Shown: piece by piece, positions 37,929-47,090 of the stretch
Position numbering within the stretch: position 1 is the first letter of the stretch
Layout of the letters: the number at the start of each line of letters is the position of its first letter
From: Aquimarina sp. U1-2
GTDB taxonomy: Bacteria; Bacteroidota; Bacteroidia; Flavobacteriales; Flavobacteriaceae
DNA: 64,000 bases
Assembly (NCBI RefSeq): GCF_017897595.1
Contig: NZ_JAGKIK010000003.1
Span: 62,001 to 126,000, forward strand
Direction of reading: 5' to 3'
The notes under the pieces: generated by a model
Database searches by the model: none
Seen by the model: only the letters and a program-made list of their open reading frames with translations
What the model was told of the DNA's origin: nothing
Made by a program: the position numbers and the translations under genes

Positions 37929-39182
37929 ATGATTATAAAAAGTACAATTTTAAAAAATATTACTTCAGAACAAAAATTCATGATTAGCGTGATTATTGTA
38001 AATGGAGGAAACTATTTATATAATCTAATTCTAGGAAGAATTTTGGGTCCCGAAAAATTTGCAGATGCTGCACTTTTAATCACTTTCTTACTCGTTTTGT
38101 CTTTTGTAGCAATGACTTTTCAACTCTCGACAGCAAAATTTTCAGTAGTATTTGAAACAGGGATTTTTAAAAGCTTTATCAATATAATGTATAAATCCTC
38201 ATTTTTTACTGGGCTTGTACTGGGTGTACTCATAGTACTATTCTCAAAACAGCTTCAACTGCTTTTTAACACACAATCTTCATTAATGTTCACCATTTTT
38301 GGAGTAAGTATCCCTCTTTATTTTATTGTGAGCGTAAATCGTGGGATATATCAGGGAAAAAGGAAGTTCGAAAAACTTGCCATAACGTATCAGAGCGAAA
38401 TGATAAGCAGGCTTATAGTAACGCTTATGTTAATCTATATTTCTTCTTTGCAATCCTCGATATTAGTCTCTATGGGAATTGCTGTATCCTTGCTATTTGG
38501 GTTGGTTCCTTTTTATCGTAAAGACCTTCAGGTTTATAAGCGCTTTAGTTTACCTAAGAAGGAAAATAAATATATTCTTCGGTTTTTTTTGCTTACTGCC
38601 TTTTACGAACTAACTCAAATTATCATTAATAATAGTGATATTTTGATCGTAAAGCATTATTTTGATACATACCGAGCCGGATTATATGCTTCACTAGCTC
38701 TAATAGGAAGGGTCGTTTATTTTGTAGCCTGGATGTTTGTGATGTTATTACTGCCAAAAGTGGTCGAAAAACAGAAAAATAACCAACCACATGCTAACAT
38801 TCTTTTGAAATATATCTTTTATATCACCTTACTATCTGCCTCTATTGTGATATGTTGCTATGTATTTCCTGAATTGGTGATCTATACCATGTTTGGAAAA
38901 CAATATATAAGCATCTCACCCTTACTCTGGAAATATGCAATTGCTACTTCTATTTTTGCAATATCAAACATTTTTGCCTATTACTTTTTATCACTTGATC
39001 AATATATTCCTGTAATCATAGCAGCTCTATTAGGGATTCTACAAGTGGTGCTTATCGTTATATTTCATGACTCTCTATTACAGGTTGTTATCATGCAAAT
39101 CATTGCCATGACAGTTTTGCTCGCTTTTCAGCTATTGTTTTTTGTATTATACCAAAAAAAATCCAAAAAAGTTCATTTCTAG
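37929..39182 (+). CDS. Polysaccharide flippase / lipopolysaccharide biosynthesis membrane protein (MOP superfamily)
   Basis: A 417-residue membrane protein with about 12 hydrophobic helices. The N-terminal stretch GNYLYNLILGRILGPEKFADAALLI resembles Wzx/polysaccharide_synt family exporters, which flip lipid-linked sugar units across the inner membrane. It ends in a Lys-rich tail. The neighbouring GT2 and GT4 genes support a role in surface polysaccharide assembly. Confidence 0.82.
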   Translation: MIIKSTILKNITSEQKFMISVIIVNGGNYLYNLILGRILGPEKFADAALLITFLLVLSFVAMTFQLSTAKFSVVFETGIFKSFINIMYKSSFFTGLVLGVLIVLFSKQLQLLFNTQSSLMFTIFGVSIPLYFIVSVNRGIYQGKRKFEKLAITYQSEMISRLIVTLMLIYISSLQSSILVSMGIAVSLLFGLVPFYRKDLQVYKRFSLPKKENKYILRFFLLTAFYELTQIIINNSDILIVKHYFDTYRAGLYASLALIGRVVYFVAWMFVMLLLPKVVEKQKNNQPHANILLKYIFYITLLSASIVICCYVFPELVIYTMFGKQYISISPLLWKYAIATSIFAISNIFAYYFLSLDQYIPVIIAALLGILQVVLIVIFHDSLLQVVIMQIIAMTVLLAFQLLFFVLYQKKSKKVHF

Positions 39183-39262
39183 ATAAAACCTATTCTTCAA
39201 AAGTAATGTCTCTCGAATTGAGCGTTGTTATTGAATACGATAAAAATGATACATCTTTGAAA

Positions 39263-39330
39263 GAGTACTACCCTTACTAGGCATAGCTCTTTCTGTTGAA
39301 AATCATTTATAATCGAGCCAAAGGCCATAT
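39263..39330. repeat. Possible diverged family R copy (R6)
   Basis: GAGTACTACCCTTACTAGGC at the start, TGTTGAAAATCATTTATAAT with a TTGAAAA core, then GAGCCAAAGGCC. Similarity to the full-length copies is weak. The rest of the 317-bp gap 39183-39499 shows nothing definite. Confidence 0.35.
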
Positions 39331-39499
39331 CAAATTATAGTCCTCATAATTTCTATTGCTTTTTTGATATAGTTACTCTAAATTGTAGGTAAATATTAGG
39401 ATGTATCTATTCGTCTTAAAATCTTGAAATCAATGTACCCCTTCGTATTTCTATTTGATTTTATTTCGTTTCTGCCTGTTTCAAAAATTCAGAATTTTC

Positions 39500-40678
39500 A
39501 TGAAATTAGCTATTGTAACTGCTTATCCACCAAGCAAAGTAACTTTAAATGAGTATGCGTATCACTTGGTAAAACATTTCAGACAACAAACAGACGTCTC
39601 TGAACTTATAATTTTAACAGATATCGAGCCAAATGAGGCAGATATTCATTTTTTGGAAGCAGGATGTAAGGTTACTATCAAGCAATGCTGGAGATTTAAT
39701 AGTTATAACACTATTTTTTCGGTTATGAAAGTGGTAAAACAAATTCGTCCTGATGCGATACTTTTTAATCTTCAATTTATGAAGTTCGGAGATAAAAAAG
39801 TAGCAGCTGCATTAGGTTTATTATTGCCTTTATTATGCAAAAGGAAAAAAATACCCACTATTGTATTATTACATAATATCATGGAGCAGGTAGACTTAAA
39901 AAGTGCAGGTTTTACCGCAAACAAAATATCACAAAAAATCTATAATCTTATAGGCACTATCCTCACTCGTTTTATCCTTAAAGCAGATAGAGTTGCAGTA
40001 ACCATAAGTAAATATGTCAAAATTCTTGAAGATAAATACAACGCAGAGAATGTGATCCTGATACCTCATGGCACTTTTGAATCGCTAGAGAAACCATCAT
40101 ATGATGTACCCATAGGCCCTCTAAAAATAATGACTTTTGGAAAATTTGGGACCTATAAAAAAGTTGAAATACTTATTGAAGCTGTCGAAAAAATTAGGGC
40201 AAGAACAAAAGCAACACTAGAAATCGTAATTGCAGGAACCGATAATCCAAACGTACTAGGGTATTTAAAATCTGTAAAAGAAAAGTATTCAGAAGTTTCT
40301 GGCCTTACCTTCACAGGATATGTAGAAGAAAAGGATGTTTCTACAATATTTGAAGAGAGCGCTATGGTCGTATTCCCGTATACTTCTACCACCGGAAGCT
40401 CAGGAGTATTACATCAGGCAGGCAGTTATGGAAAAGCAGTTGTTATGCCAGATTTGGGAGACTTAGGAATTTTGGCAAAAGAAGAAGGGTATAGAGGTGA
40501 ATTTTTTAATCCAACAAGTGCTGATAGTCTGGCAGATGCCATTCAAAAAATAGTACTGGATCCAGAGTACCGAACCGAACTAGAAAAGGCCAATTATGCA
40601 GCGGCAACAGCTTTCCCAATGAGTAGAATAACGCGTATATATCTGGATACTTTCAACGACATTAAAAATAAAGTCTAA
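39500..40678 (+). CDS. Glycosyltransferase family 4
   Basis: A 392-residue GT-B glycosyltransferase. The N-terminal domain starts MKLAIVTAYPPSKVTLNEYA; the C-terminal Glycos_transf_1 domain has IMTFGKFGTYKKVEILIEAV, VIAGTDNPN and the EX7E-like donor site in ESAMVVFPYTSTTGSSGVLHQAGSYG (about residues 290-315). I prefer 39500 over an in-frame start at 39455, whose extra 15 residues (LFRFCLFQKFRIF) do not belong to the fold. Donor and acceptor are unknown. Confidence 0.9.
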   Translation: MKLAIVTAYPPSKVTLNEYAYHLVKHFRQQTDVSELIILTDIEPNEADIHFLEAGCKVTIKQCWRFNSYNTIFSVMKVVKQIRPDAILFNLQFMKFGDKKVAAALGLLLPLLCKRKKIPTIVLLHNIMEQVDLKSAGFTANKISQKIYNLIGTILTRFILKADRVAVTISKYVKILEDKYNAENVILIPHGTFESLEKPSYDVPIGPLKIMTFGKFGTYKKVEILIEAVEKIRARTKATLEIVIAGTDNPNVLGYLKSVKEKYSEVSGLTFTGYVEEKDVSTIFEESAMVVFPYTSTTGSSGVLHQAGSYGKAVVMPDLGDLGILAKEEGYRGEFFNPTSADSLADAIQKIVLDPEYRTELEKANYAAATAFPMSRITRIYLDTFNDIKNKV

Positions 40679-40730
40679 AGATGACACTATCCTTAATGTA
40701 AATTATGATTCACTTATCGTAGATGTTGTG

Positions 40731-42278
40731 CTAGTTTGAAATGTGTTTAAATGATTTCTTCTTCTTGCCGTGTTTATCTATAAACCCGAAGTGTTTCTGT
40801 TTGTGCTTTCTCCAGGGTAGTTTTCCTACTACACTGCTCGGTACATTTTTAAAGTCATATAGGGTCCAGGAAAGGTAATGGATCTTCTTTTCGCTGATTT
40901 TCTTTTGAAATTGCTGATGATATTCTGCCTGATTTTTTTCTGTAGCACCAAATACGTTCCAAAAACTCCAATTTGAAGATAATCCAAACTCTTGTAAGAT
41001 CAAGGGTTTGTCTATCTTAATATCCAATTCTAAGAAATCGTCATCAAAATCATCTATATCCTGATAATAGTGAAAAGAGACAATATCGACTTCTTCTTTT
41101 AATATGGCAGAAGATTCGACATCAGACCAACCAATGGTTATTAAGTGATTCGGATCATACTGTTTTATCTGAAGAATCATCTCTTTTAACCACCCTACTA
41201 CATTTTCTTTCCCCCTACTATCAAAATCAAGGTTTGGTTCATTTTTTATGTCCCATGCCAATATGCCTTTATGGTCTTTAAGACTGCTTACTATTTGTTC
41301 TGCGTGTCGATGCGTTAATGTCCAGTTTAGTACAGAATAATCACCATAAAAGTCAAATAAAGTGACAATAGCCATCAAGTTGTGAGCTTTTGCTTCATCA
41401 AGCACTTGCCTTAGCTTCTTAAGCTGCTCAATAGCAACTTGTTCTTTTCCGAATGCATGGTAAGGCACAAATATTCTTATAGTGTTTAACCCTGCGGCTT
41501 TGATCATATCAAAGTCTTCTTTAATTAGATTGATATCATAATCATTTCCAAACATATCCCACGGAGTTTTTTGAGGGTAATAGTTGATTCCTTTGATCTG
41601 GTACTCTTTATTATCTACATATATCCTATACCGAATTACCTTTGTGTATCCGTTGGATTTTTTATGAATATCCTGGCGATTATTTTCTTTTTTGATTAAA
41701 TGACGTATTCTCCAATATCCATCTTCTAATAACATCAAGGCCTGATAATCTGACTTTTCTTCTATTTCAAACAGTAAATTATCTTCTTGATACACGTATT
41801 GATATTCTTTAACGTCAGAATCGGTAATGATAGCCAATTGACCATCTGCACTATAAAAATCTAAAGTTAGATTATGATTAATTGTTGTACTATGTATAGA
41901 AATATCTCTGGAAGAATTATCTTGAATAATTGTGTGTATATTTTGTAAAGCACTCGTTGTATAATAATTGTCTACCCCTTCTAGTTTGTTGTCTTGATAG
42001 GCTATATTGCTTACATACCATGCGTTTAAATAATCTTCTTCAATATCTATCATAACTTGTTTTTCTATTGATCTTCCGGGATTCATTGTATCTTTCCAGG
42101 TTACTTTAGGTACGTACAATTTTTCTTTATTTAATGCTAGATGAAGCATCGATGATCGATCTGCATCTGTGTTTAGATACGTTAGGGTTTGGCTAATCCC
42201 AAAAAGCACCACGATAATAAATGTGATAAATGAGCTAATGATCAAAAATCTATATATGTTTGTATTAAAACCGGTCAT
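40731..42278 (-). CDS. Membrane-anchored glycoside hydrolase, GH5/cellulase-like TIM barrel
   Basis: A 515-residue protein with one N-terminal transmembrane anchor (about residues 9-31), a beta-rich region to about 215, then a TIM-barrel: IKAAGLNTIRIFVPYHAF, the acid/base Glu in AWDIKNEPNLDF and the nucleophile Glu in PLILQEFGLS. Both catalytic residues are thus present. Expected to cut a beta-linked polysaccharide in the periplasm. It overlaps the upstream Ig-like gene by 4 bp (ATGA) and is the last gene of a three-gene operon. Confidence 0.85.
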   Translation of the reverse strand: MTGFNTNIYRFLIISSFITFIIVVLFGISQTLTYLNTDADRSSMLHLALNKEKLYVPKVTWKDTMNPGRSIEKQVMIDIEEDYLNAWYVSNIAYQDNKLEGVDNYYTTSALQNIHTIIQDNSSRDISIHSTTINHNLTLDFYSADGQLAIITDSDVKEYQYVYQEDNLLFEIEEKSDYQALMLLEDGYWRIRHLIKKENNRQDIHKKSNGYTKVIRYRIYVDNKEYQIKGINYYPQKTPWDMFGNDYDINLIKEDFDMIKAAGLNTIRIFVPYHAFGKEQVAIEQLKKLRQVLDEAKAHNLMAIVTLFDFYGDYSVLNWTLTHRHAEQIVSSLKDHKGILAWDIKNEPNLDFDSRGKENVVGWLKEMILQIKQYDPNHLITIGWSDVESSAILKEEVDIVSFHYYQDIDDFDDDFLELDIKIDKPLILQEFGLSSNWSFWNVFGATEKNQAEYHQQFQKKISEKKIHYLSWTLYDFKNVPSSVVGKLPWRKHKQKHFGFIDKHGKKKKSFKHISN

Positions 42279-43504
42279 TGTACAATTATATTTTTAAGTA
42301 CTTTTTGTACACCTAATGCTATTACCCTAAATTCATAGTTTCCTGCTGAATAAAACCCCTCTATTAAATCAAACTTCACTTTACCGTTCAAGGAAGTTTT
42401 TACTTTGGTATCGATTAGTCTATCTTGTTTATAGATTTCCAGTTTTACTACAGCACCGTCAGGAATAAGTTGTTTCATATAGCTTAACAAAGGGCCTACT
42501 TCTATTTTTCTTCCATCAGAACTAATATCCACATCAAAATCCTTCAGAACTTCCTTAAAAGACAAGTGTAGTGTGTTACTTTCAGAAACACCATGTATAA
42601 ATGCTTTTACCTCCCATGAATCCTTATAATCAGGGTGCAACATGTTTGCTGTCGCTTGACCATTTACCACAGTTCCCCGAGATTGTAGAAGTATTCCTTT
42701 GCTATTTTTAATAATAAAGGTTACTAAAGTACCATCACTAATAAGATTATCAAATTCATCCTTAAGTATTTCGGTAGTAAATTCAATAATTTGATTCCCA
42801 TCTGCATATTTATGCTCCTGAGAACTGAAAATTTGAAAATCCTGTGGTAACGCAGGAAATATCTGAACAGAAGATTCTTTTGAATTGGTATTACTAACTT
42901 CAGATGATAACTGTAATTTTCCTGAAGAATTATACGAGAAGATATTTTTCCATGCGATTAAGTTCTTGGTGTACATATCTTTTTCTTTTTCAATATCTAA
43001 AAACTGATGTCTAAACGTAACTGTAGTACTATCAGGAAGTGGATTATCGTACACATCGGTTGGTACCACAATATGCATAGTATAATCTTTGCCTCCTGCT
43101 ACAATACTAGGTGGACCAATATAGGTTTGTAAAGCTATTTCCGAATTCGATTTTGCATTTATGATAACACTTCCTTTGTAAAGTATTTTTGAATTTTGCC
43201 GCAAAATATAGCTCAACACTCCTCTTCTTTTGCAAAAATGATTAGGAATAATAAATTTCCCCTCTGTAGAAGAAATCACAGTACTTCCAAATGAGCTCTT
43301 AAGAAAAAGCAGTGCTTCTACTCCGTTTTTTAAATTAAAATCCAGTACAATTCTGTCTCCTGCTTCAAACACTTTTTGTGTTGTTTTTAATGTTGCTTTA
43401 GAGAATTCAGGAACTTTTATAATGAATGTAGATCCAATACCAATACCAATACCAAAAAGCAGTACAAAACCAACCAAAACAATATGTTTACGATTTCTAT
43501 TCAT
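42275..43504 (-). CDS. Membrane-anchored Ig-like domain protein, unknown
   Basis: A 409-residue protein. One N-terminal transmembrane helix (about residues 9-29) is followed by beta-rich tandem domains of Ig/invasin-like character (PDSTTVTFRHQF, SDGTLVTFIIKNSKG, PDGAVVKLEIYKQ; each has the D-G/S-T-V pattern of bacterial Ig repeats). The ATG at 43504 shares its A with the upstream TGA (TGATG), so the start is set by coupling. It is encoded between a large membrane protein and a GH5-like enzyme, which suggests a periplasmic partner in polysaccharide assembly. I cannot name the family. Confidence 0.72.
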   Translation of the reverse strand: MNRNRKHIVLVGFVLLFGIGIGIGSTFIIKVPEFSKATLKTTQKVFEAGDRIVLDFNLKNGVEALLFLKSSFGSTVISSTEGKFIIPNHFCKRRGVLSYILRQNSKILYKGSVIINAKSNSEIALQTYIGPPSIVAGGKDYTMHIVVPTDVYDNPLPDSTTVTFRHQFLDIEKEKDMYTKNLIAWKNIFSYNSSGKLQLSSEVSNTNSKESSVQIFPALPQDFQIFSSQEHKYADGNQIIEFTTEILKDEFDNLISDGTLVTFIIKNSKGILLQSRGTVVNGQATANMLHPDYKDSWEVKAFIHGVSESNTLHLSFKEVLKDFDVDISSDGRKIEVGPLLSYMKQLIPDGAVVKLEIYKQDRLIDTKVKTSLNGKVKFDLIEGFYSAGNYEFRVIALGVQKVLKNIIVQ

Positions 43505-46500
43505 CAATTAGAACTGCCTATATAACTATTCATTTCAAATTTAATATGACTAAATCCTTTTCCTTGTATTGATAAAAGTTGGGATGATACATGATCCTTA
43601 TTCCTATTGGGCACCATATTTCTACTGATTTGCTGATTTGATAACCCATTAACAAAAACATACTCCATAGTTTCGTTAACTTTTTCTAAATCAGAAAGGT
43701 CTAATAAATCATATTCAAAAAACTGTTTTCGTTGCGGGCGTATTCCCTTGGATAAATAGTGATGGTCTACCCAAATTATGTTCTTATTTTGGTCATAATA
43801 TGAAATCAAGAGCTGTGGAATAGTGACTTCCTTTAAGCCCGAATTAAATAAGACTCCTTGAATGCGGTTTTCTTTTATCACCATACTATTTAAGACAAGG
43901 TCCTTATAAAGATCTACTGTTGTAACATTTCCTGCACATTGTAGATCAAATTTATTTGGTACTTGCGTAATATCAACACTGGTAAATTGGTTAGGATCAA
44001 ATGTGTTAGGTTTTCGATCTTCTTTATTTTTCCAGGCAATTTCTTCAAAATCAATTCTAAAACTTGTTACTTCTTTAGGCATTAATTTATGCTTCATTTG
44101 ATCCTTGACATTAAACCTGGCCAATTTAATATCTTTTTTAGTATAAAGAGTTCCTGATATTACAACATCTGCCGGAACATTATCTACATTTTGTAATGCT
44201 CCAATAATATGGTATTGGCCGTCTCTTTTGATAACTTTTGCTTGAAGAACCTCAAGAACAGGTTGTTTTAAAACATCTTCGTGATGTGTTTGCTCTGAGG
44301 TAATACGTCTACGACCATGATTGTAAAAAAGAGATTTATTTGATGTAAACAATTGATCAGGAGGGATATCTAGATCATAATCTGAAGGTTGTAAGTACCA
44401 CTTCCCTTTTTGTTTTACCAATTCATGATAAAAAGTTTTAGGTATCCTTTCTAGCGAAGTGACCCAATAACCAACTACTTTAGCTTTTGCAATTGTATCT
44501 GTTCTAGAAATTATCTCTATATCAATTTCATCTAGTTTTGCATATGAACTTAATAAGCCATCGGTAACAGAAACTTCTAACATGAACTGATCCAAAGATG
44601 TATTGCTTAGAGGGTTTATATAAGAATACGCTTGTTTAAATTCTTTAAAATCCAAGGCATCGTAATATGATTTGACTACATTATAGGGTTTTATCTGAGC
44701 GGCATTTTTAATATACATAAGATAAATCCCAACCCCAAAGACAGCGGTCATAAATAATGCCCATATATGAGACACTTTAAAGATTGAATTTTTAAACAAC
44801 CCTTTGTATGGTAATCCAAACTTGAAATAGATTGGGTGAGAGTTATTTTTATATTGTAATTCTTGAATCCAGATAGGCTGAATATTAACAAAGAAAGCAA
44901 TTAAAACAGTGCATATCGGAATTAATCCCCACATTAGTTTTTGATACAAGGGTACATCATCTTTGGGTAAAACGTTAGAAAGTGGGGGAACGTTCAATTT
45001 TTCCCAAACCATAATACCGTTTTCTAATCTTCGTAATCGTTGCCACCCACAAAAATATAACAAGGGGTCGTAGAACTTATCGTTAGAAAAAACATACTTG
45101 AGATTGTATTTTTCTGGTACCGTTAAAAATTGCTGTAAAGAACCAATCCCTTCTACACCTCTAAATTTTGAATTCTCAAGTCGTTCTACAGCCTTAGATG
45201 TTAACTCGGGTAACCTTCTTGCAGAATGATAATTTCCGTCTACCGTCATAGCCTCGGTTTGAGCCGAAAGCCATGCCATTTGATCTCCAAATCCAAGCGG
45301 TAAATACCTCCAATGATCATGCTGATCTTGCCTTAAAAAATTAAGAATAGGTAACATTTTAATCTTTTGTGGTTGTAAAGACCTAAAATATCCCAAACAT
45401 ACGGTAAAAAATGTTGTACTTATTAAAACTACGGTTATGAGTCCTCCTACTATACGATGATAGATCTGCCCGTAATCTTGTGTAATTTTTTCTCTTAAAT
45501 CTGTTTTTACAAACCGGTATCCAAATTCTCCAAATATTGGTAATGCCATTAATGAAGCCCACAATGTGAAACGATCTAGTGTAAGAATATTAAAAGCATT
45601 TTCGCCCAGAATCACTTTAGGTATTGGGGTTGTTCCACCAGTTCCTAAGATAGTGAGAAGCGTAAATGATAAACCAAAAAACAAATATCTTTTACTAAAA
45701 AAACGATACCAGATATACGGCATAAAAAACAATAAAATTCCCCAAGGAATTAAGAAAAATATTAACCCTGAAGATGCAACCTCGAAGAAATTGTCTCTAG
45801 AGCCATGAGGAATGGGCACCTGTGTAATTGGATTATTTTTTGTATTGATCCAATAGGGAAATATACATACTATAATAAGTGTTAAAGAACCAAACCCGAA
45901 ACATACAATTCTTTTTAATAGTGATAGAAATGTTTTGATGAAAGTCGTTACTCTGACATCTTTATAAGTTCCTATTTTTTCTTTTGCACCATCCATAACA
46001 GCCATACCTATTAAAGGAAAAATAAAAAATACCATTCCAAAAATAGTAGTTATATGATGTGAGGCAACTGTAACTGCAATAAGGCTTAATGCTTTCCACA
46101 AATACTTATATTTTCCAATCTTGATCCATAAGTAAATCTCTGGTAGCGCATGTAATAATATTGAAATCCCGACAATACTGGGTAATTGTCCAAAAATGTG
46201 TAGTGTCTCTATAAATGCCGTCGAAAAAACAGCCAGAATCGCGGTATATCCCGCAACTTTTCTATGAGAAGTAAGTACCAGTGCATAGCGATAAACTCCT
46301 GTTATAAATAAAATTATAGCAATTATAGCAACCGAAAACAATCCGAACTTTAATCCTGCTATATATGACAATAAACCTATGCTTTGATGAACAAGAGGAG
46401 GATATCCCATCACAGTAAAACCAGTATACCAACTATAATTCCATGGTTCGAACCAGCTTGTAGCATAATGGTTACCAAAAAACAAATGTATTAATGCATC

Positions 46501-46596
46501 GTATGTAGATTCGAGTGTGAAAAAAATTAAAATCCCATGAAAAATTACACCAAGCAGTAAAGCATAAATTAAATACTTATTTGTGAATTTATTCAT
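43504..46596 (-). CDS. Large polytopic membrane protein, PTPS-related/glycosyltransferase-like
   Basis: A 1030-residue inner-membrane protein with roughly a dozen helices in the first 600 residues, an extracytoplasmic loop region with ALLIHLFFGNHYATSWFEPWNY-type features (HYATSWFEPWNYSWYTG), and a soluble C-terminal part (about 630-1030). It resembles the 6-pyruvoyl-tetrahydropterin-synthase-related (PF10131) and GT-C-like membrane proteins found in polysaccharide loci. I start at 46596 (MNKFTNKYLI); an in-frame ATG at 46674 would add 26 residues. Possibly a lipid-linked glycosyltransferase or polymerase. It heads the operon with the Ig-like and GH5-like genes. Confidence 0.7.
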   Translation of the reverse strand: MNKFTNKYLIYALLLGVIFHGILIFFTLESTYDALIHLFFGNHYATSWFEPWNYSWYTGFTVMGYPPLVHQSIGLLSYIAGLKFGLFSVAIIAIILFITGVYRYALVLTSHRKVAGYTAILAVFSTAFIETLHIFGQLPSIVGISILLHALPEIYLWIKIGKYKYLWKALSLIAVTVASHHITTIFGMVFFIFPLIGMAVMDGAKEKIGTYKDVRVTTFIKTFLSLLKRIVCFGFGSLTLIIVCIFPYWINTKNNPITQVPIPHGSRDNFFEVASSGLIFFLIPWGILLFFMPYIWYRFFSKRYLFFGLSFTLLTILGTGGTTPIPKVILGENAFNILTLDRFTLWASLMALPIFGEFGYRFVKTDLREKITQDYGQIYHRIVGGLITVVLISTTFFTVCLGYFRSLQPQKIKMLPILNFLRQDQHDHWRYLPLGFGDQMAWLSAQTEAMTVDGNYHSARRLPELTSKAVERLENSKFRGVEGIGSLQQFLTVPEKYNLKYVFSNDKFYDPLLYFCGWQRLRRLENGIMVWEKLNVPPLSNVLPKDDVPLYQKLMWGLIPICTVLIAFFVNIQPIWIQELQYKNNSHPIYFKFGLPYKGLFKNSIFKVSHIWALFMTAVFGVGIYLMYIKNAAQIKPYNVVKSYYDALDFKEFKQAYSYINPLSNTSLDQFMLEVSVTDGLLSSYAKLDEIDIEIISRTDTIAKAKVVGYWVTSLERIPKTFYHELVKQKGKWYLQPSDYDLDIPPDQLFTSNKSLFYNHGRRRITSEQTHHEDVLKQPVLEVLQAKVIKRDGQYHIIGALQNVDNVPADVVISGTLYTKKDIKLARFNVKDQMKHKLMPKEVTSFRIDFEEIAWKNKEDRKPNTFDPNQFTSVDITQVPNKFDLQCAGNVTTVDLYKDLVLNSMVIKENRIQGVLFNSGLKEVTIPQLLISYYDQNKNIIWVDHHYLSKGIRPQRKQFFEYDLLDLSDLEKVNETMEYVFVNGLSNQQISRNMVPNRNKDHVSSQLLSIQGKGFSHIKFEMNSYIGSSN

Positions 46597-46693
46597 ATGA
46601 CTCGCCAGTTTCAGTTCTAAATATACAACAAACGTTTTTGAAATGATTATACCTACAAAAAAAGCATGCACCAACTACAATCATTTTCAATCT

Positions 46694-46775
46694 TAAACCC
46701 TGATTATATATTAAATTTCGTAATGAGGGTTGAAACACCAATAAAAACAAGTGTTTTTTCAATGTCAGTATAACT
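46694..46775. repeat. Family A palindromic element, partial copy (A3)
   Basis: One arm of the family: AAACCCTGATTATATATTAA, then GAGGGTTGAAACACCAATAA, AAACAAGTGTTTTTT. It aligns to the left arm of the full copy at 46824-46993 but has no matching second arm. Confidence 0.55.
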
Positions 46776-46823
46776 TAAAAATTACGAGTCTTTGATACAT
46801 CATTTAATTTCTACTGATAATTT

Positions 46824-46993
46824 AACCCGGTTTATACATTAGAATTTTGTCATGAAGGTTGAAAATGTCATAAAACCAAGTGTTTTCTAAGTTTCAGCAT
46901 TGCATCGCTACGGTGACACTTAAAAATATAACGTAGTGCTTGGTTTTCAGCAGTTTCAAGCCGCAATAGATTTTCTAATGCATAAAGCGGGTT
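46824..46993. mobile_element. MITE-like palindromic element, family A (A2)
   Basis: A 170-bp imperfect palindrome. The left arm starts AACCCGGTTTATACATTAGA; the right arm ends TCTAATGCATAAAGCGGGTT, its complement with few mismatches. The arms pair well inward to AAAACCAAGTG/CTTGGTTTT. The centre (TTGCATCGCTACGG) resembles the centre of A1. No ORF. Together with A3 and the terminator it accounts for the 494-bp gap 46597-47090. Confidence 0.65.
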
Positions 46994-47019
46994 TTAACAT
47001 ATGTGGAGTTTCTCTAAAC

Positions 47020-47055
47020 ACCAAAAGCACTACATAATGAATGAGTGCTTTTGGT
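47020..47055 (-). terminator. Hairpin terminator of the PepSY gene
   Basis: A perfect 12-bp stem (ACCAAAAGCACT at 47020-47031, complement 47044-47055) with a 12-base loop. The minus-strand tail GTTTAG is a weak U-tract; the plus-strand tail TTTTTAT is stronger. Position just past the stop at 47091 supports a terminator for the minus-strand gene. Confidence 0.75.
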
Positions 47056-47090
47056 TTTTATAGATAATTCGTTAAAAAAGTACCTACTAA

